Assembly: GCF_900115705.1 (NCBI RefSeq)
Contig: NZ_FOXL01000008.1
Location: 1 to 64,000, forward strand
Origin: Frateuria terrea
GTDB lineage: Bacteria; Pseudomonadota; Gammaproteobacteria; Xanthomonadales; Rhodanobacteraceae
Length of the DNA stretch: 64,000 nucleotides
Direction: 5' to 3'
Part shown: in pieces, positions 9,411-18,332 of the stretch
How the letters are laid out: the number at the start of each line of letters is the position of its first letter
Numbering within the stretch: the first letter of the stretch is position 1
The notes under the pieces: generated by a model
Seen by the model: the letters and a program-made list of their open reading frames with translations, nothing else
Told to the model about the DNA's origin: nothing
Databases searched by the model: none
Made by a program: the position numbers and the translations under genes

Positions 9411-9845
9411 ATGAAACCCCTGCCTTCCCTGCTGCTGCTCGCCACCGTCGGCTGCGCCACCGCGTTTGCCGGCGATGCACCGCCGACGCGGAAGCCGCTG
9501 CCGTACGCGCAATGCATCCAGACCGACCGGATCAACGAATGGCACATCGTCGACAAGCGCACCGCTGTGGTGCGCACGGGCCCATATCGCTACGCCGTGC
9601 ACCTGAAGGCTGATTGCCCGCGGCTGGGGATCGGCGTACCCGGTTTCCTGCTGCATGCCAGCGAATCGGGCAAGGTCGCCGGCGAGGGCCGCATCTGCGG
9701 TGGGCTGGGCGAGACCGTCAGTGCACGTGACCAGCCGCCGTGCGCTATCTCTTCGGTGGAGCTGATCGACAAGGCCAGCTTCGAGCGCATGCGCAAGCAC
9801 GCCGCCCGCCACGGCAGCGGCGCGGAACTGCCGCCCTCCCGCTAG
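9411..9845 (+). CDS. Exported DUF6491-like protein
   Basis: A 144-residue secreted protein of unknown function with a short signal sequence (MKPLPSLLLLATVGCATAFA) and then a small cysteine-containing domain (CIQTDRINEWHIVD..., several Cys). An AGGTG Shine-Dalgarno at 9400-9404 sits six bases before the ATG at 9411; the ATG at 9405 would have no spacing, so 9411 is preferred. The C of TVGC is a poor lipobox, so periplasmic secretion is more likely than lipidation. Family assignment is from memory of this pattern in xanthomonads. It is followed at once by a strong hairpin. Confidence 0.75.
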   Translation: MKPLPSLLLLATVGCATAFAGDAPPTRKPLPYAQCIQTDRINEWHIVDKRTAVVRTGPYRYAVHLKADCPRLGIGVPGFLLHASESGKVAGEGRICGGLGETVSARDQPPCAISSVELIDKASFERMRKHAARHGSGAELPPSR

Positions 9846-9862
9846 TCGCCTGCCCATGAAAA

Positions 9863-9883
9863 AGGCCCGGCATGGCCGGGCCT
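9863..9883. terminator. Bidirectional hairpin terminator
   Basis: Perfect stem GGCCCGGC/GCCGGGCC with an ATG loop. A-rich bases precede it and TCTTT follows, between the ends of two convergent genes, so it can stop transcription from either side. Confidence 0.85.
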
Positions 9884-9905
9884 CTTTCCACAGCGGACGA
9901 CTCGC

Positions 9906-10346
9906 TCAATCCTGGTCGTCGTCGCCCACGTAGCGGGTCGGCGGCGGGGCGTCTTCGTACACCGTGCGCGTCTCCACCACGCGCCGGGTGACCACGGGCT
10001 CTTCGTAGATCACGCGCACCGGCCGGCGGTAAACCGGCTGCTCGTAGACCACCGTGCGTGGCGGCGGATTGAGCGCGTCGTCAACCAGGCCGATCACCGC
10101 GCCGGTGACGATCGCGCCGGCCACCCAGCGTCCACCGCTCCAGTAGCCACGATCGTGGCCGTAGTGGCCATGCCAGCCTCGGTCGTAATCGCCGCGACCA
10201 CGCCAGCCATGGTCGTAATCGCCGCGGCCATGCCAGCCCCGGTCATGCCAGCCATGCGCCGAAGCGCCAACGGGCAGCGCCGCGGCGGCCGCCAGCAACA
10301 CTGTCGCCAACGTCAGGGCCGGCTTGCCCAGCCAATGCCTAGTCAT
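9906..10346 (-). CDS. Exported His/Gly/Asp-rich repeat protein
   Basis: A 146-residue protein. A signal peptide (about residues 1-30, ending ASA) is followed by an imperfect ten-residue repeat of type GWHGRGDYDH (three copies at 10168-10255), a short hydrophobic stretch WVAGAIVTGAVIGLVDDAL, and a Tyr/Arg/Val-rich tail with RTVVYE/RVIYEE/RTVYED repeats. The start at 10346 is set by GGAGGTG eight bases upstream; the Met five codons earlier lacks one. The histidine/aspartate repeats could bind metal, but this is only inference. It resembles small periplasmic proteins with a glycine-zipper-like segment; function unknown. Confidence 0.8.
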   Translation of the reverse strand: MTRHWLGKPALTLATVLLAAAAALPVGASAHGWHDRGWHGRGDYDHGWRGRGDYDRGWHGHYGHDRGYWSGGRWVAGAIVTGAVIGLVDDALNPPPRTVVYEQPVYRRPVRVIYEEPVVTRRVVETRTVYEDAPPPTRYVGDDDQD

Positions 10347-10902
10347 GATGCACACCTCCATCCGGGCAAACGATTGCCCTGCACCACGATGCTCCGGCTG
10401 GCGGGCTTAATCGCCACTTAAGCGAGCGGTGGCCTCGACGCCAAGGCCGACTCCTTTGCATGACCCTCGTGGCGAAGCCCGGTAATGAAGGCGATCAACC
10501 GGCCAGCCGCCCACGCGCGCTGAAGTGCGTATCGGAAATGACGTTCGCCAACCAGGGCATGCGCGGAATGCCGCCGACCAAAGTTGCGGCCTTGCCTGGG
10601 CGGATCGCGCATCGCCGCGGCCGAGACGATCCTGCCGCCGTCCGGCGCGCGTAGCCGAAGCCAGGGTCGAAGCCGCCGAGGATGGCCAGGCCGTGCTGGT
10701 CCCGCCGATCGGCCCGCTCTCGCGTAAGTGGCGGTCCACCAGTGCGTTCGGCGGTGTGCCCTTCCAGAAACGCACGTAGATTGGTCTGGTCGCCCGATCT
10801 GCGTCGCCAGCGAGCCGGCGGACGGCGCGAAGCCCACCCTGCCCTACCAATTGCCCGCGCCGATCGGCACCGCTCACCGGGCGGCAACCACACTGGGGTG
10901 GC
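10347..10902. other. Intergenic stretch without recognisable gene
   Basis: About 540 bases upstream of the repeat protein and downstream of the lipid operon. Open frames exist on both strands but none shows a domain, signal sequence or ribosome site that I recognise, and their composition is arginine-rich as in out-of-frame reading of GC-rich DNA. It should contain the promoter of the repeat protein near 10360-10420. A decayed gene is possible but cannot be shown from the sequence. Confidence 0.5.
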
Positions 10903-11475
10903 CTAGCCGCAGGGCGACTCGAAGGTACCGCTTCCCGGTCCACGCTCGGGCCAGCGCTGCGGAGTCCGGCGCACCTTGGCGACGTCGTATCCCAGCGCCC
11001 GCGCGCGTGCGAGCACGGCCTGGTAATCGGCCGGGGAGACGGTCGGCGTAAGCGCCATGTACCACAGGTAGTCGCGCGCATCGCGTACCACGAGCACCTG
11101 GCTGCCACCCGGTGCCAGCCAGCCGACGAGGTACTGCGCCTGCATGAACCAGAACAGGTGCACTTTCCATTCGGCATTGCCGCTGCCGGGAACCACGGTG
11201 GCGCGTGATTGGGTCTGCCTGACCGGTGCGTCGAAACGGTGAGGCCGGAAGCGCAACGACGTACAGATGCTTCCGTCATCCTGCAGGCGGTAGGTTTCCA
11301 CCGCATCGTAGCCGTCACGCTCGAAGCGCGTCGGTATGGATGCGATGACGTACCAGCGGCCCATGAAGCCCGGCAGGTCCAGCTTCTTCGGCGGCGCGAG
11401 CGGTGCGACGGCGCTCGCATTGGCTGCCAGCGCGAGCGCCATGCAGGTGCAGGCGACCATGCGGGGGGCTCTCAT
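10903..11475 (-). CDS. Bacterial lipocalin (Blc family)
   Basis: A 190-residue exported protein. The signal sequence (MRAPRMVACTCMALALAANASA) precedes a lipocalin beta-barrel with LPGFMGRWYVIASIPT (the G-x-W lipocalin motif), VETYRLQDDGSI, the middle block WKVHLFWFMQAQYLVGWLAP and YLWYMALTPTVS. Blc proteins bind fatty acids or lysophospholipids in the envelope. The Cys residues of the signal region do not form a good lipobox. The ATG (11473-11475) is four bases after the stop of the CFA-like methyltransferase, making it the last gene of the lipid operon. A longer in-frame reading upstream overlaps that gene and is not used. Confidence 0.9.
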   Translation of the reverse strand: MRAPRMVACTCMALALAANASAVAPLAPPKKLDLPGFMGRWYVIASIPTRFERDGYDAVETYRLQDDGSICTSLRFRPHRFDAPVRQTQSRATVVPGSGNAEWKVHLFWFMQAQYLVGWLAPGGSQVLVVRDARDYLWYMALTPTVSPADYQAVLARARALGYDVAKVRRTPQRWPERGPGSGTFESPCG

Positions 11476-11479
11476 CGCT

Positions 11480-12559
11480 TCACGGCCGGACGAAGCGGTA
11501 GTGCGCCACCAACCACTCCTGTCCGCCGCCATAGCCGAACAACTCGGCGCAGGCCATCCAGAACATGCGCCAGCGCTGGAACCACAGCATCGCGTGCTCG
11601 CCGTAGGCTCCGCGCAATACGGCCAGCACCGCCTCGCGCTGGCGATCCTGGCGCTGCAGCCAGTGGTTGGCGCTCCTCTGGTAGTGCGTGCCGTCCACCA
11701 GCCAACGCTGCTGCAGGTGCAGGTCGCGCTGAAAATGCAGCAGGGTATCGGCGCTGGGCATCTGCCCGCCGGTGAAGAAGTGCCGGCCCATCCAGTTGTC
11801 CGTTCCCTCGGTCTCGAACGGATACAGCAACGTGCGGTGCGCGAAGATATGCACGAACAGCTTGCCGCCGGGCTTGAGCCAGGTGGCGATGCGCTCCATC
11901 AACACCTGGTAGTTGCGCATGTGCTCGAACATCTCCACGGAAACGCAACGGTCGAACTGCCCGGCCTCGAGCGCCAGCGTGTTGGCGTCGCGGGTCAGCA
12001 CGCGCACGTTGGCCAGGCCGCGCGCCTGGCAGACGGCCTCGATGTGCAGGCGCTGGGCCTGCGAGTTCGAGACGGCGGTGATCTGCGCCGCCGGATAGCG
12101 CGCAGCCATCCATCGGGTGAGCGAGCCCCAGCCGCAACCCAGCTCCAGTATGCGCTGGCCGTCCGCGAGTTCCGCACGCTGCCCGTACAGCGCGAGCATG
12201 GCTTGCTCCGCCTGCTCCAGCGTTTCGTCGCCGCGGGGGTAGTAGCAGCCCGAATACTTCAGCCGCGGTCCCAGGCAGAGTTCGAAGAACGCCGGCGGCA
12301 GCTCATAGTGCTGGCGGTTGGCGGCATCGGCATGGATAGCCACCGGGCTGTGGCGCAGCGCTTCGATGCGGCGCGCGTGGCGCTCGGCCTGCGCCGATAC
12401 ACCACCGGCGCGCTCCTCCTGCAGGCGGGCCGCGCACAGGCGGCGGATGCCCAGGCGCAGCAGCGCGTCGGGAATCCAGCCGCGTTCGGCAAGGCCAAGC
12501 AGGCCGGGAGCTGCCTGGTCGGAGGGCAATTCGGCGGGGGCCGGGATGGCGTCGGTCAC
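11480..12559 (-). CDS. CFA-synthase-like SAM methyltransferase (short paralogue)
   Basis: A 359-residue class I methyltransferase of the cyclopropane-fatty-acid synthase superfamily. Visible are the substrate-entry region YELPPAFFELCLGPRLKYSGCYYP, the SAM motif ILELGCGWGSLTRWMA, QITAVSNS, the SVEMFEHMRNY segment and an HIFAHRTLLYPFE stretch. It lacks the N-terminal lipid-binding domain of canonical CFA synthases and is distinct from the second copy at 13877-15154. It may methylate an unsaturated or already modified acyl chain. The GTG start at 12557-12559 overlaps the TGA of the DUF1295 gene (GTGA). Exact product unknown. Confidence 0.88.
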   Translation of the reverse strand: MTDAIPAPAELPSDQAAPGLLGLAERGWIPDALLRLGIRRLCAARLQEERAGGVSAQAERHARRIEALRHSPVAIHADAANRQHYELPPAFFELCLGPRLKYSGCYYPRGDETLEQAEQAMLALYGQRAELADGQRILELGCGWGSLTRWMAARYPAAQITAVSNSQAQRLHIEAVCQARGLANVRVLTRDANTLALEAGQFDRCVSVEMFEHMRNYQVLMERIATWLKPGGKLFVHIFAHRTLLYPFETEGTDNWMGRHFFTGGQMPSADTLLHFQRDLHLQQRWLVDGTHYQRSANHWLQRQDRQREAVLAVLRGAYGEHAMLWFQRWRMFWMACAELFGYGGGQEWLVAHYRFVRP

Positions 12560-13350
12560 GGATCCGTCCTCGATTCGGTGGGGTGCCTGGGAAACCACGG
12601 AAAGAACATCGACGTGTCGCGCTGGTAGGCGCGGTAGTCCGCACCACGGGTTCGCAGCGCCTGCGCCTCGGTGTACGGGATCCCGCTCACGTAGCGCAGA
12701 AACAGATACATCAGCAGTGGCCCGCTCCATGCCAGCCACGCCAGCGGAGAGCCCACCGCGAATGCCACGTATGCAAACCAGTGCAGCCATTCGAAGAAAT
12801 AGTTGGGATGGCGTGTCCAGCGCCACAGGCCGGTACGGCAGGTGCGTCCACGCTGCGCCGGATCGGCGCGGAAACGTGCCAGCTGCGCGTCGGCCAGGCT
12901 CTCCCCGCCGACGCCGAGCAGCCAGGTCGCCGCGCCCACCACCAGCCAGGGCGCATGGGTGTGCCGATTGGCCGCCACCGCGGCAAACGGCAGCGCGAAC
13001 AGCGTTATCGCGATGGCCTGCAGCTGGAAGAATCCGAACAGCCTCCGCTGGTCGCCACGCCAGTGTTCGCGCAGGGCGCGGTAACGCCCGTCCTCCGGCT
13101 CGTGGCGCACGCGCCGCCACAGGTGCCAGCCCAGCCGCGCACCCCACACGCTGCCGAGCAAGCCAGCCAGCATGCGTGGCGCAGCCGCGCCCGGTCCCAG
13201 CACGCACAACAGCAGCGCCGCGCCGGCCAGGCCAGCGGCCCACAGCACGTCGACGATGCCGGCGTTGGCGTGCCGGCGCTGCCAGCGCCAGCCGGCAGCC
13301 ATGATGGCCGAGGCGAGCAGCCAGACCAGTAGCAGCGTGCACCAGGGCAT
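12556..13350 (-). CDS. DUF1295 membrane protein (steroid 5-alpha-reductase-like)
   Basis: A 264-residue integral membrane protein with about six to seven hydrophobic segments. The family motifs are GIVDVLWAAG, the cytosolic loop with RYRALREHW, and the C-terminal signature TGLWRWTRHPNYFFEWLHWFAY. Members resemble 5-alpha-reductases and isoprenylcysteine methyltransferases and could reduce or modify a double bond in lipid; no enzyme activity is proven from sequence. The start codon shares one base with the preceding stop (TGATG). Its companions suggest action on phospholipid acyl chains. Confidence 0.9.
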   Translation of the reverse strand: MPWCTLLLVWLLASAIMAAGWRWQRRHANAGIVDVLWAAGLAGAALLLCVLGPGAAAPRMLAGLLGSVWGARLGWHLWRRVRHEPEDGRYRALREHWRGDQRRLFGFFQLQAIAITLFALPFAAVAANRHTHAPWLVVGAATWLLGVGGESLADAQLARFRADPAQRGRTCRTGLWRWTRHPNYFFEWLHWFAYVAFAVGSPLAWLAWSGPLLMYLFLRYVSGIPYTEAQALRTRGADYRAYQRDTSMFFPWFPRHPTESRTDP

Positions 13351-13880
13351 CAGCACGCACTCCGTGAGGACTCGTGCAACCAGCGCCGTGCCAGCGAAGT
13401 GAGCAATGGCATGGCAAGCCCCCAGCCAAGGGCCAGCGCCAGCAGCGTGCGCCAGATTGGCGACGCCAGCAGCACTGCATGCCAGCCGCGTGCGGCGGCG
13501 AGGTAGGCCAGCGGTCCACCGATGGCGCCGAACAGCACCGCAAGCCGCGGGCGTGCATGCAGATAACCGAACAGCGGCACCACGGTCAGCGCGAACGCCA
13601 CCCAAAGCGCCATCAGCCATGCCGGCGCCGCCGGCAGTGGCCATGGCGCGGCGTAGCGGAGCAGGCCCGTACCGACCCATAGGCCCTCCAGCACCAGGCC
13701 CACCGCCAGCGCCACGGCGATCAGCCGCAGTTCCACACCGCGCCGCGGCGAGAACACCAGCCTCACCAGCGCGAACAGCGCCGTCGCCGCCACGCCCGGC
13801 CAGGCCAGGCCCCTACCCGCGCCAGCCACGGCCAGGAACCAGACCAGCTCGTAGGAGGCCAGGGTGAGCCAGAAATTCAC
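13350..13880 (-). CDS. DUF2878 membrane protein
   Basis: A 176-residue protein with five or six hydrophobic segments ([81 protein letters not shown], and a C-terminal pair). DUF2878 proteins recur in this operon type next to CFA-like genes; function unknown. The GTG start at 13878-13880 overlaps the TGA of the upstream CFA synthase (GTGA), giving strict coupling. No catalytic motif is evident, so it may be a structural or transport component. Confidence 0.85.
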   Translation of the reverse strand: MNFWLTLASYELVWFLAVAGAGRGLAWPGVAATALFALVRLVFSPRRGVELRLIAVALAVGLVLEGLWVGTGLLRYAAPWPLPAAPAWLMALWVAFALTVVPLFGYLHARPRLAVLFGAIGGPLAYLAAARGWHAVLLASPIWRTLLALALGWGLAMPLLTSLARRWLHESSRSAC

Positions 13881-15154
13881 GCGAGCGCCTCGCCGGTGCC
13901 CTGCCCGCGCCGCCACGACGGCCGCGCCAGCAACAGGTGCGATACGCCGATGGAGCGCTCGCGGAATCCCCCCTCGCAATAGGCGAAGTAGAACTCCCAC
14001 AGCCGGATGAAGCGCTCGTCGAAGCCTTGCGCGCGCACCTCGTCGAGCCGGGCCATGAAGCGCTGCCGCCAAGCCTGCAGCGTGCGTGCGTAGGAATCGC
14101 CGAAGTCTTCCTGTGCGACCAGGCCAAGGTCGCTGGCTCGCGCGTTCGCCGCCAGCATCGCGCTCATCGACGGGATGAAGCTTCCGGGGAAGACATGGCG
14201 CTTGATGAAGTCCACCGACCTGAGCGCCTGCGCATACCGGTGGTCCTCGATAGTGATCGCCTGCAGCAGCGCCAGACCGTTGGGTTCGAGCAGGCGACCG
14301 AGCTGGGCGAAGTAGGTCGGCAGGTACGCCGCGCCGATCGCCTCGATCATCTCGATCGAAACCAGCTTGTCGTAGCGGCCATCCAGTTCGCGGTAGTCGC
14401 GCTGCAGCACGCGCACGCGTCCGGCGAGCCCCGCCATCGCGATGCGCTCTCGCGCCAGCGTGGCCTGCTCGCGGGAGATGGTGGCGGTGTCCACGCGGCA
14501 GCCGTAGTGCCGCGCCGCGTGCAGGGCGAAGCCGCCCCAGCCGGTGCCGATCTCGATCACACGGTCGCCTGGCCGCAAATCGAGCTTGCGGCAGATCAGC
14601 TCCAGCTTGCGGGTGGAAGCGTCCTCGAGGGTGTCGTTCGGCCCGGCCCAGTACGCCGAGGAGTACATCAGGTCCGGCGACAGGAACAGCCTGAAGAAGT
14701 CGTTGCCCAGGTCGTAGTGCGCGGCGATGTTGCGCCGGCTGCCCCGCGGGGTATTGCGGCGGGCTGCGTGCCAGGCGCGCAGTGCGAGGCCTTGCAGCCG
14801 CGCCAGGCCACGCTCCATGCCGTCGAGCAGGTGGCGGTTGCGCACCAGCAGGCGCACCAGCGCGACCAGGTCGTCGCAGCGCCACAGGCCGTCCATGTAC
14901 GCCTCGCCTGCGCCCACGCTGCCGCTGGCCGCGACGGTGCGGTAGAACGCAGGATCGGAGACCTCCACGTGTACCGCCAGGTCGTCCGCCTGATGTGCGG
15001 GCACGCCGAGTTCCAGGGTGCCCAGCGCGTCGTGCAACACCAGCCGGCCATGATCGAGAGCTCGCAAACGGTCGACCAGGCGCTGGCGCAGGAACCGGTC
15101 GGTGGCGCCCATGTCCCGGACGGCAAGGGTGGCTGGTTCGGCGATCGCGTTCAT
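13877..15154 (-). CDS. cfa: Cyclopropane-fatty-acyl-phospholipid synthase family methyltransferase
   Basis: A 425-residue protein with an N-terminal lipid/SCP-like domain (about 30-140) and a C-terminal SAM methyltransferase core. Motifs include [66 protein letters not shown], and the [14 protein letters not shown] block typical of CFA synthases. It transfers a methylene or methyl group from SAM to the double bond of phospholipid acyl chains, and could make cyclopropane or methyl-branched (UfaM-like) products. The ATG at 15152-15154 overlaps the DUF1365 stop. Confidence 0.92.
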   Translation of the reverse strand: MNAIAEPATLAVRDMGATDRFLRQRLVDRLRALDHGRLVLHDALGTLELGVPAHQADDLAVHVEVSDPAFYRTVAASGSVGAGEAYMDGLWRCDDLVALVRLLVRNRHLLDGMERGLARLQGLALRAWHAARRNTPRGSRRNIAAHYDLGNDFFRLFLSPDLMYSSAYWAGPNDTLEDASTRKLELICRKLDLRPGDRVIEIGTGWGGFALHAARHYGCRVDTATISREQATLARERIAMAGLAGRVRVLQRDYRELDGRYDKLVSIEMIEAIGAAYLPTYFAQLGRLLEPNGLALLQAITIEDHRYAQALRSVDFIKRHVFPGSFIPSMSAMLAANARASDLGLVAQEDFGDSYARTLQAWRQRFMARLDEVRAQGFDERFIRLWEFYFAYCEGGFRERSIGVSHLLLARPSWRRGQGTGEALA

Positions 15155-15924
15155 GGGGTCCTCGCGGGGTGGGCATGGAAAGGGTTTCGCTTGAGCCACA
15201 GGCGCAGTGCGTTCCAGTAGATCGCACCCACTACCTGGGCGCTCATCAGCGGATAGCGCCACAGCACGCGCGACAGCGCGGCGCCGGTGATCGGACGGCG
15301 GCGCAGGCGCAGGTGCGCGTCGAATTCGCGCCGGCCCTCGTGCAGCACCCCCATCCGCACCCGCAACTCCTCGCCGGGCACGCTGAAGCGCCAGTCGTAG
15401 CGGCGCTCCATCGGCATGAAGGGAGAGACGTGGAAGCGCTTGTCGAAGTCCCAGCGCAGCAGCGCGCCGTCGCTGCGTGCGGCGTCGCACGGCAGCACGT
15501 ATGCGTAGCGCTCGTGCCAGGGCGTATTGGTGATCTCGGCGAGGATGCACTGCAGCGTGTCGCCGTCCTCGGCGTAGCAGTAGTAGAAGCTCACGGGGTT
15601 GAACGCGATGCCGCCGTAGCGCAGGTGCGCCAGCAGGCGGATCGGCCCGGGCACACGCCGCCCGGTGGCCTTTTCCACACGCAGGCGCACGGCGTCGGCG
15701 AGCGGCAGCCGCGTCGGTTCCAGGAAATCGCTGCGGCGGAATTCGGCCAGGTTGCGCCGGTCGCGGGACCACAGCCAGCGCCCGTCCAGCACGCGGTCGA
15801 CCTCGTCCAGGTCCAGGTAGAGCTGCGCCATGCGATAGGAGAACGCGTGCGGGTACGGCGCTCGCCGCCGGTGCCACACGGTGCCCTCATACACCGCACT
15901 GCGCAGTGGCGGCTGGATGCTCAT
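15151..15924 (-). CDS. DUF1365 protein (UfaO-like)
   Basis: A 257-residue protein with family blocks [67 protein letters not shown] and a C-terminal amphipathic/hydrophobic helix. DUF1365 is regularly placed between an FAD protein and a CFA-like enzyme. In Rhodobacter a member of this gene neighbourhood (UfaO) is implicated in inserting oxygen to form furan fatty acids; I recall this from the literature and transfer it only as a hypothesis. ATGA overlaps occur at both ends. Confidence 0.88.
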   Translation of the reverse strand: MSIQPPLRSAVYEGTVWHRRRAPYPHAFSYRMAQLYLDLDEVDRVLDGRWLWSRDRRNLAEFRRSDFLEPTRLPLADAVRLRVEKATGRRVPGPIRLLAHLRYGGIAFNPVSFYYCYAEDGDTLQCILAEITNTPWHERYAYVLPCDAARSDGALLRWDFDKRFHVSPFMPMERRYDWRFSVPGEELRVRMGVLHEGRREFDAHLRLRRRPITGAALSRVLWRYPLMSAQVVGAIYWNALRLWLKRNPFHAHPARTP

Positions 15925-17201
15925 GCGGCCGCTTCCAGCAGGGCAGCACGTGCCGGCGAATCCCAGCGCACGCCGAGCGCCGCAGCCACCTCGACGGCGC
16001 TGCGCATGCCGTCCTCGTGGAAGCCGAAGCCCCAGTACGCGCCGGCGAACCAGGTGCGCTGCATGCCCTGGATCTGCCCCTTGCATTGCTGCGCGGCCAC
16101 GGAGGCGTGCGTATAGAGCGGATGGTGATAGCGCAGCCGGCGCAGCACGCGCGCGGGATCGATCGCATCGTCGCGGTTGAGGGTGACGACGAGCGGCTCG
16201 GGCGCATCCAGGCCCTGCAGCAAATGCATGCAATAGCTCACCGTACAGGCTTGCTGCGGATCGCGCGGCACGTTGGCGTTCCATGCCGCCCAGGCCTTGC
16301 GCCGGCGCGGCAGCAGGGTGGCGTCGGTGTGCAGCACCACCTCGTTGGGCTGGTAGCCGATGGCGCCGAGGACCGCACGCTCGCGTTCGCTGGCATCGGC
16401 GAGCAGCGTCAGTGCCTGGTCGCTGTGGCAAGCCAGCACCACCTGGTCGAAGCGCTCGCGTCCGGCGGGGCTGTCCACCAGCACCGCCTCCGCTTCGCGA
16501 TGGAGCGCGTACACCGGGCAGCCGAGCCGTTCGCGCACCGGCCAGCCGCTGCGCAGCGCACGCACGTAGCTGGCCGAACCGCCGCACAGCACGCGCCATT
16601 GCGGACGGCCGGAGAGCTGCAGCATCTGGTGGTTGGCCATGAAACGCAGCAGGTAGCGCACCGGAAATTCCAGGATCTGCCGCGGCGGCGAAGACCACAG
16701 CGCCGACGCCATAGGCACCAGGTGCTCGTCGCGGAACGCGGGGCCGTACCCTTCGGCGGCCAGGTATTCGCCCAGCGTCGGGCCAGGCGATTCGCCATCA
16801 AGCATTGCCCCGGCTTCGCGATAGAAGCGCAGCAGGTCGCGCACCATGCCCAGGAAGCGCGGCGACAGCAGGTTGCGGCGCTGGCAGAACAGGCCGTCCA
16901 GCGAGGTGGCGTTGTATTCCATCCCGCTGGCTTCGTTGCGTACCGAGAAGCTCATCGTGGTGGGTTGCGTGGCCACGCCCAGCTCGTCGAACAGCCGCGC
17001 CAGCAGCGGATAGTGCGCGCGGTTGTGCACGATGAACCCGGTATCGACGGCGTAGTGCCTGCCGCCCAGCTCGATATCGTGGGTGTGCGTGTGGCCGCCG
17101 AGGTAATCGTTGGCCTCGAACAGGGTGACCTCGTAGCGGCGCGAGAGCAGCCACGCGCTGGCCAGGCCCGCGATGCCCGATCCGACCACGGCGATGCGCA
17201 T
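15921..17201 (-). CDS. FAD-dependent amine-oxidase-like oxidoreductase (UfaD-like)
   Basis: A 426-residue flavoprotein. The N-terminal Rossmann motif [15 protein letters not shown] (G7, G9, G12) is followed by [13 protein letters not shown] and [10 protein letters not shown] late FAD block [21 protein letters not shown] is at the C-terminus. It belongs to the NAD(P)/FAD oxidoreductase family found beside DUF1365 and CFA genes; a relative acts as a desaturase of methylated acyl chains in furan fatty acid synthesis (known from Rhodobacter; transfer is inference). Cofactor binding is secure, substrate is not. The start is two bases after the desaturase stop. Confidence 0.9.
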   Translation of the reverse strand: MRIAVVGSGIAGLASAWLLSRRYEVTLFEANDYLGGHTHTHDIELGGRHYAVDTGFIVHNRAHYPLLARLFDELGVATQPTTMSFSVRNEASGMEYNATSLDGLFCQRRNLLSPRFLGMVRDLLRFYREAGAMLDGESPGPTLGEYLAAEGYGPAFRDEHLVPMASALWSSPPRQILEFPVRYLLRFMANHQMLQLSGRPQWRVLCGGSASYVRALRSGWPVRERLGCPVYALHREAEAVLVDSPAGRERFDQVVLACHSDQALTLLADASERERAVLGAIGYQPNEVVLHTDATLLPRRRKAWAAWNANVPRDPQQACTVSYCMHLLQGLDAPEPLVVTLNRDDAIDPARVLRRLRYHHPLYTHASVAAQQCKGQIQGMQRTWFAGAYWGFGFHEDGMRSAVEVAAALGVRWDSPARAALLEAAA

Positions 17202-17203
17202 GA

Positions 17204-18163
17204 TCAGCACTCCGCCTTGTGCAGCACCCAGGCGGGCACCGGCTTGAGGTCGCGCACCAGCCCGAGCATGGCCATGAACTTCAGGCCGTACCAGGTCAGG
17301 TCGATCTCCCACCAGCGGAAGCCTTGCCGCGCGCTGCCGGGAAAGAAGTGGTGGTTGTTGTGCCAGCCCTCGCCGAAGGTGAGCAACGCCAGCCAGGCGT
17401 TGTTGCGGCTGTCGTCACGGGTGTCGAAGCGGCGCGAGCCGAAGCGATGGGCCAGCGAATTGATGCTCACCGTGGCGTGGAACAGCACCATGGTGGAGAT
17501 GAAGAAGCCCCACACCAACATCTGCCCGCCGCTGGTGCGCAGTTGTGGCGCCACCTGCGCCAGCAGCGCGCCGAGGCCGTACAGCGAGATGGCAAGCAGC
17601 ACGGGAATCGCGATGTCGTAGCGGTCCAGCCAGCGAAGTTCCGGATAGCGCGCCAGGTCCGGCACTCGTTCGAGCTCGGTGCGGAAAGCCTGCGGCGTGA
17701 GGAACCAGCCCATGTGGCTCCACAGGAAGCCGCGTCGGGAGGGCGAATGCGGATCGGCCTCCGTGTCGGCGTGGCGATGGTGGTTGCGGTGGTGCGCCGC
17801 CCACCATAGCGGTCCGCGCTGCACGCAGGCCGCGCCGATGCAGGCGAACACGAATTGCACGGCACGCGAGGTACGGAAGGTGCGATGCGAGAAATAGCGA
17901 TGGTAGAAGCCGGTCAGCGCGAACATCCGCAGCGCGTACAGGGCGGCGGCGACCGCCAGCGCAACCGGCGAGACGCCGGTCCACAGGGCGCCCAGGCAGG
18001 CCAGGTGCAACAGCGCGAAGGGAACCGCCCGCACGAGGTCGATGCGCTCGCTGCCGGCCTGGCCCCCGATCGCCCGGTCCTCGCCCGCATCGAACCATTG
18101 GCGCAGGCTGCGGAGATGGCGTCCGGTGCGGGAGCGGCTTGCGGGTAGGGCGTTGGGCTGCAT
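17204..18163 (-). CDS. Membrane acyl-CoA/phospholipid fatty acid desaturase
   Basis: A 319-residue di-iron desaturase of the stearoyl-CoA Delta9 type. The three histidine boxes are HRYFSH (88-93), HHRNHHRHAD (124-133) and HNNHH (268-272), with four hydrophobic segments between. It introduces the double bond that CFA-type enzymes then use. It is first in the eight-gene lipid operon. The ATG at 18161-18163 is my choice; an in-frame ATG ten codons earlier (18191-18193) is equally possible, since neither has a clear ribosome site. The palindrome ATACGTAT at 18192-18199 lies at this upstream start. Confidence 0.9.
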   Translation of the reverse strand: MQPNALPASRSRTGRHLRSLRQWFDAGEDRAIGGQAGSERIDLVRAVPFALLHLACLGALWTGVSPVALAVAAALYALRMFALTGFYHRYFSHRTFRTSRAVQFVFACIGAACVQRGPLWWAAHHRNHHRHADTEADPHSPSRRGFLWSHMGWFLTPQAFRTELERVPDLARYPELRWLDRYDIAIPVLLAISLYGLGALLAQVAPQLRTSGGQMLVWGFFISTMVLFHATVSINSLAHRFGSRRFDTRDDSRNNAWLALLTFGEGWHNNHHFFPGSARQGFRWWEIDLTWYGLKFMAMLGLVRDLKPVPAWVLHKAEC

Positions 18164-18332
18164 GACGGGATCCGGTGTCTGGATGCCCTGCATACGTATC
18201 GGCGTTGTGAATGGATGCACGCGCGTTGCCTGCAATCGGCGGCGCGAGTGGGTGATGCATCCGTGCGCCGTTCTCGACCGTATCTGTGTCGACGGCGCGC
18301 TTGCGCATCGATGGGACGACACGGGAGACAGC

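Noticed and set aside
10418-10837. Reverse-strand frame of 139 codons in the gap after the lipocalin
   Set aside because: No ribosome site, signal or domain; a different frame of the same stretch looks equally good, typical of GC-rich noise.
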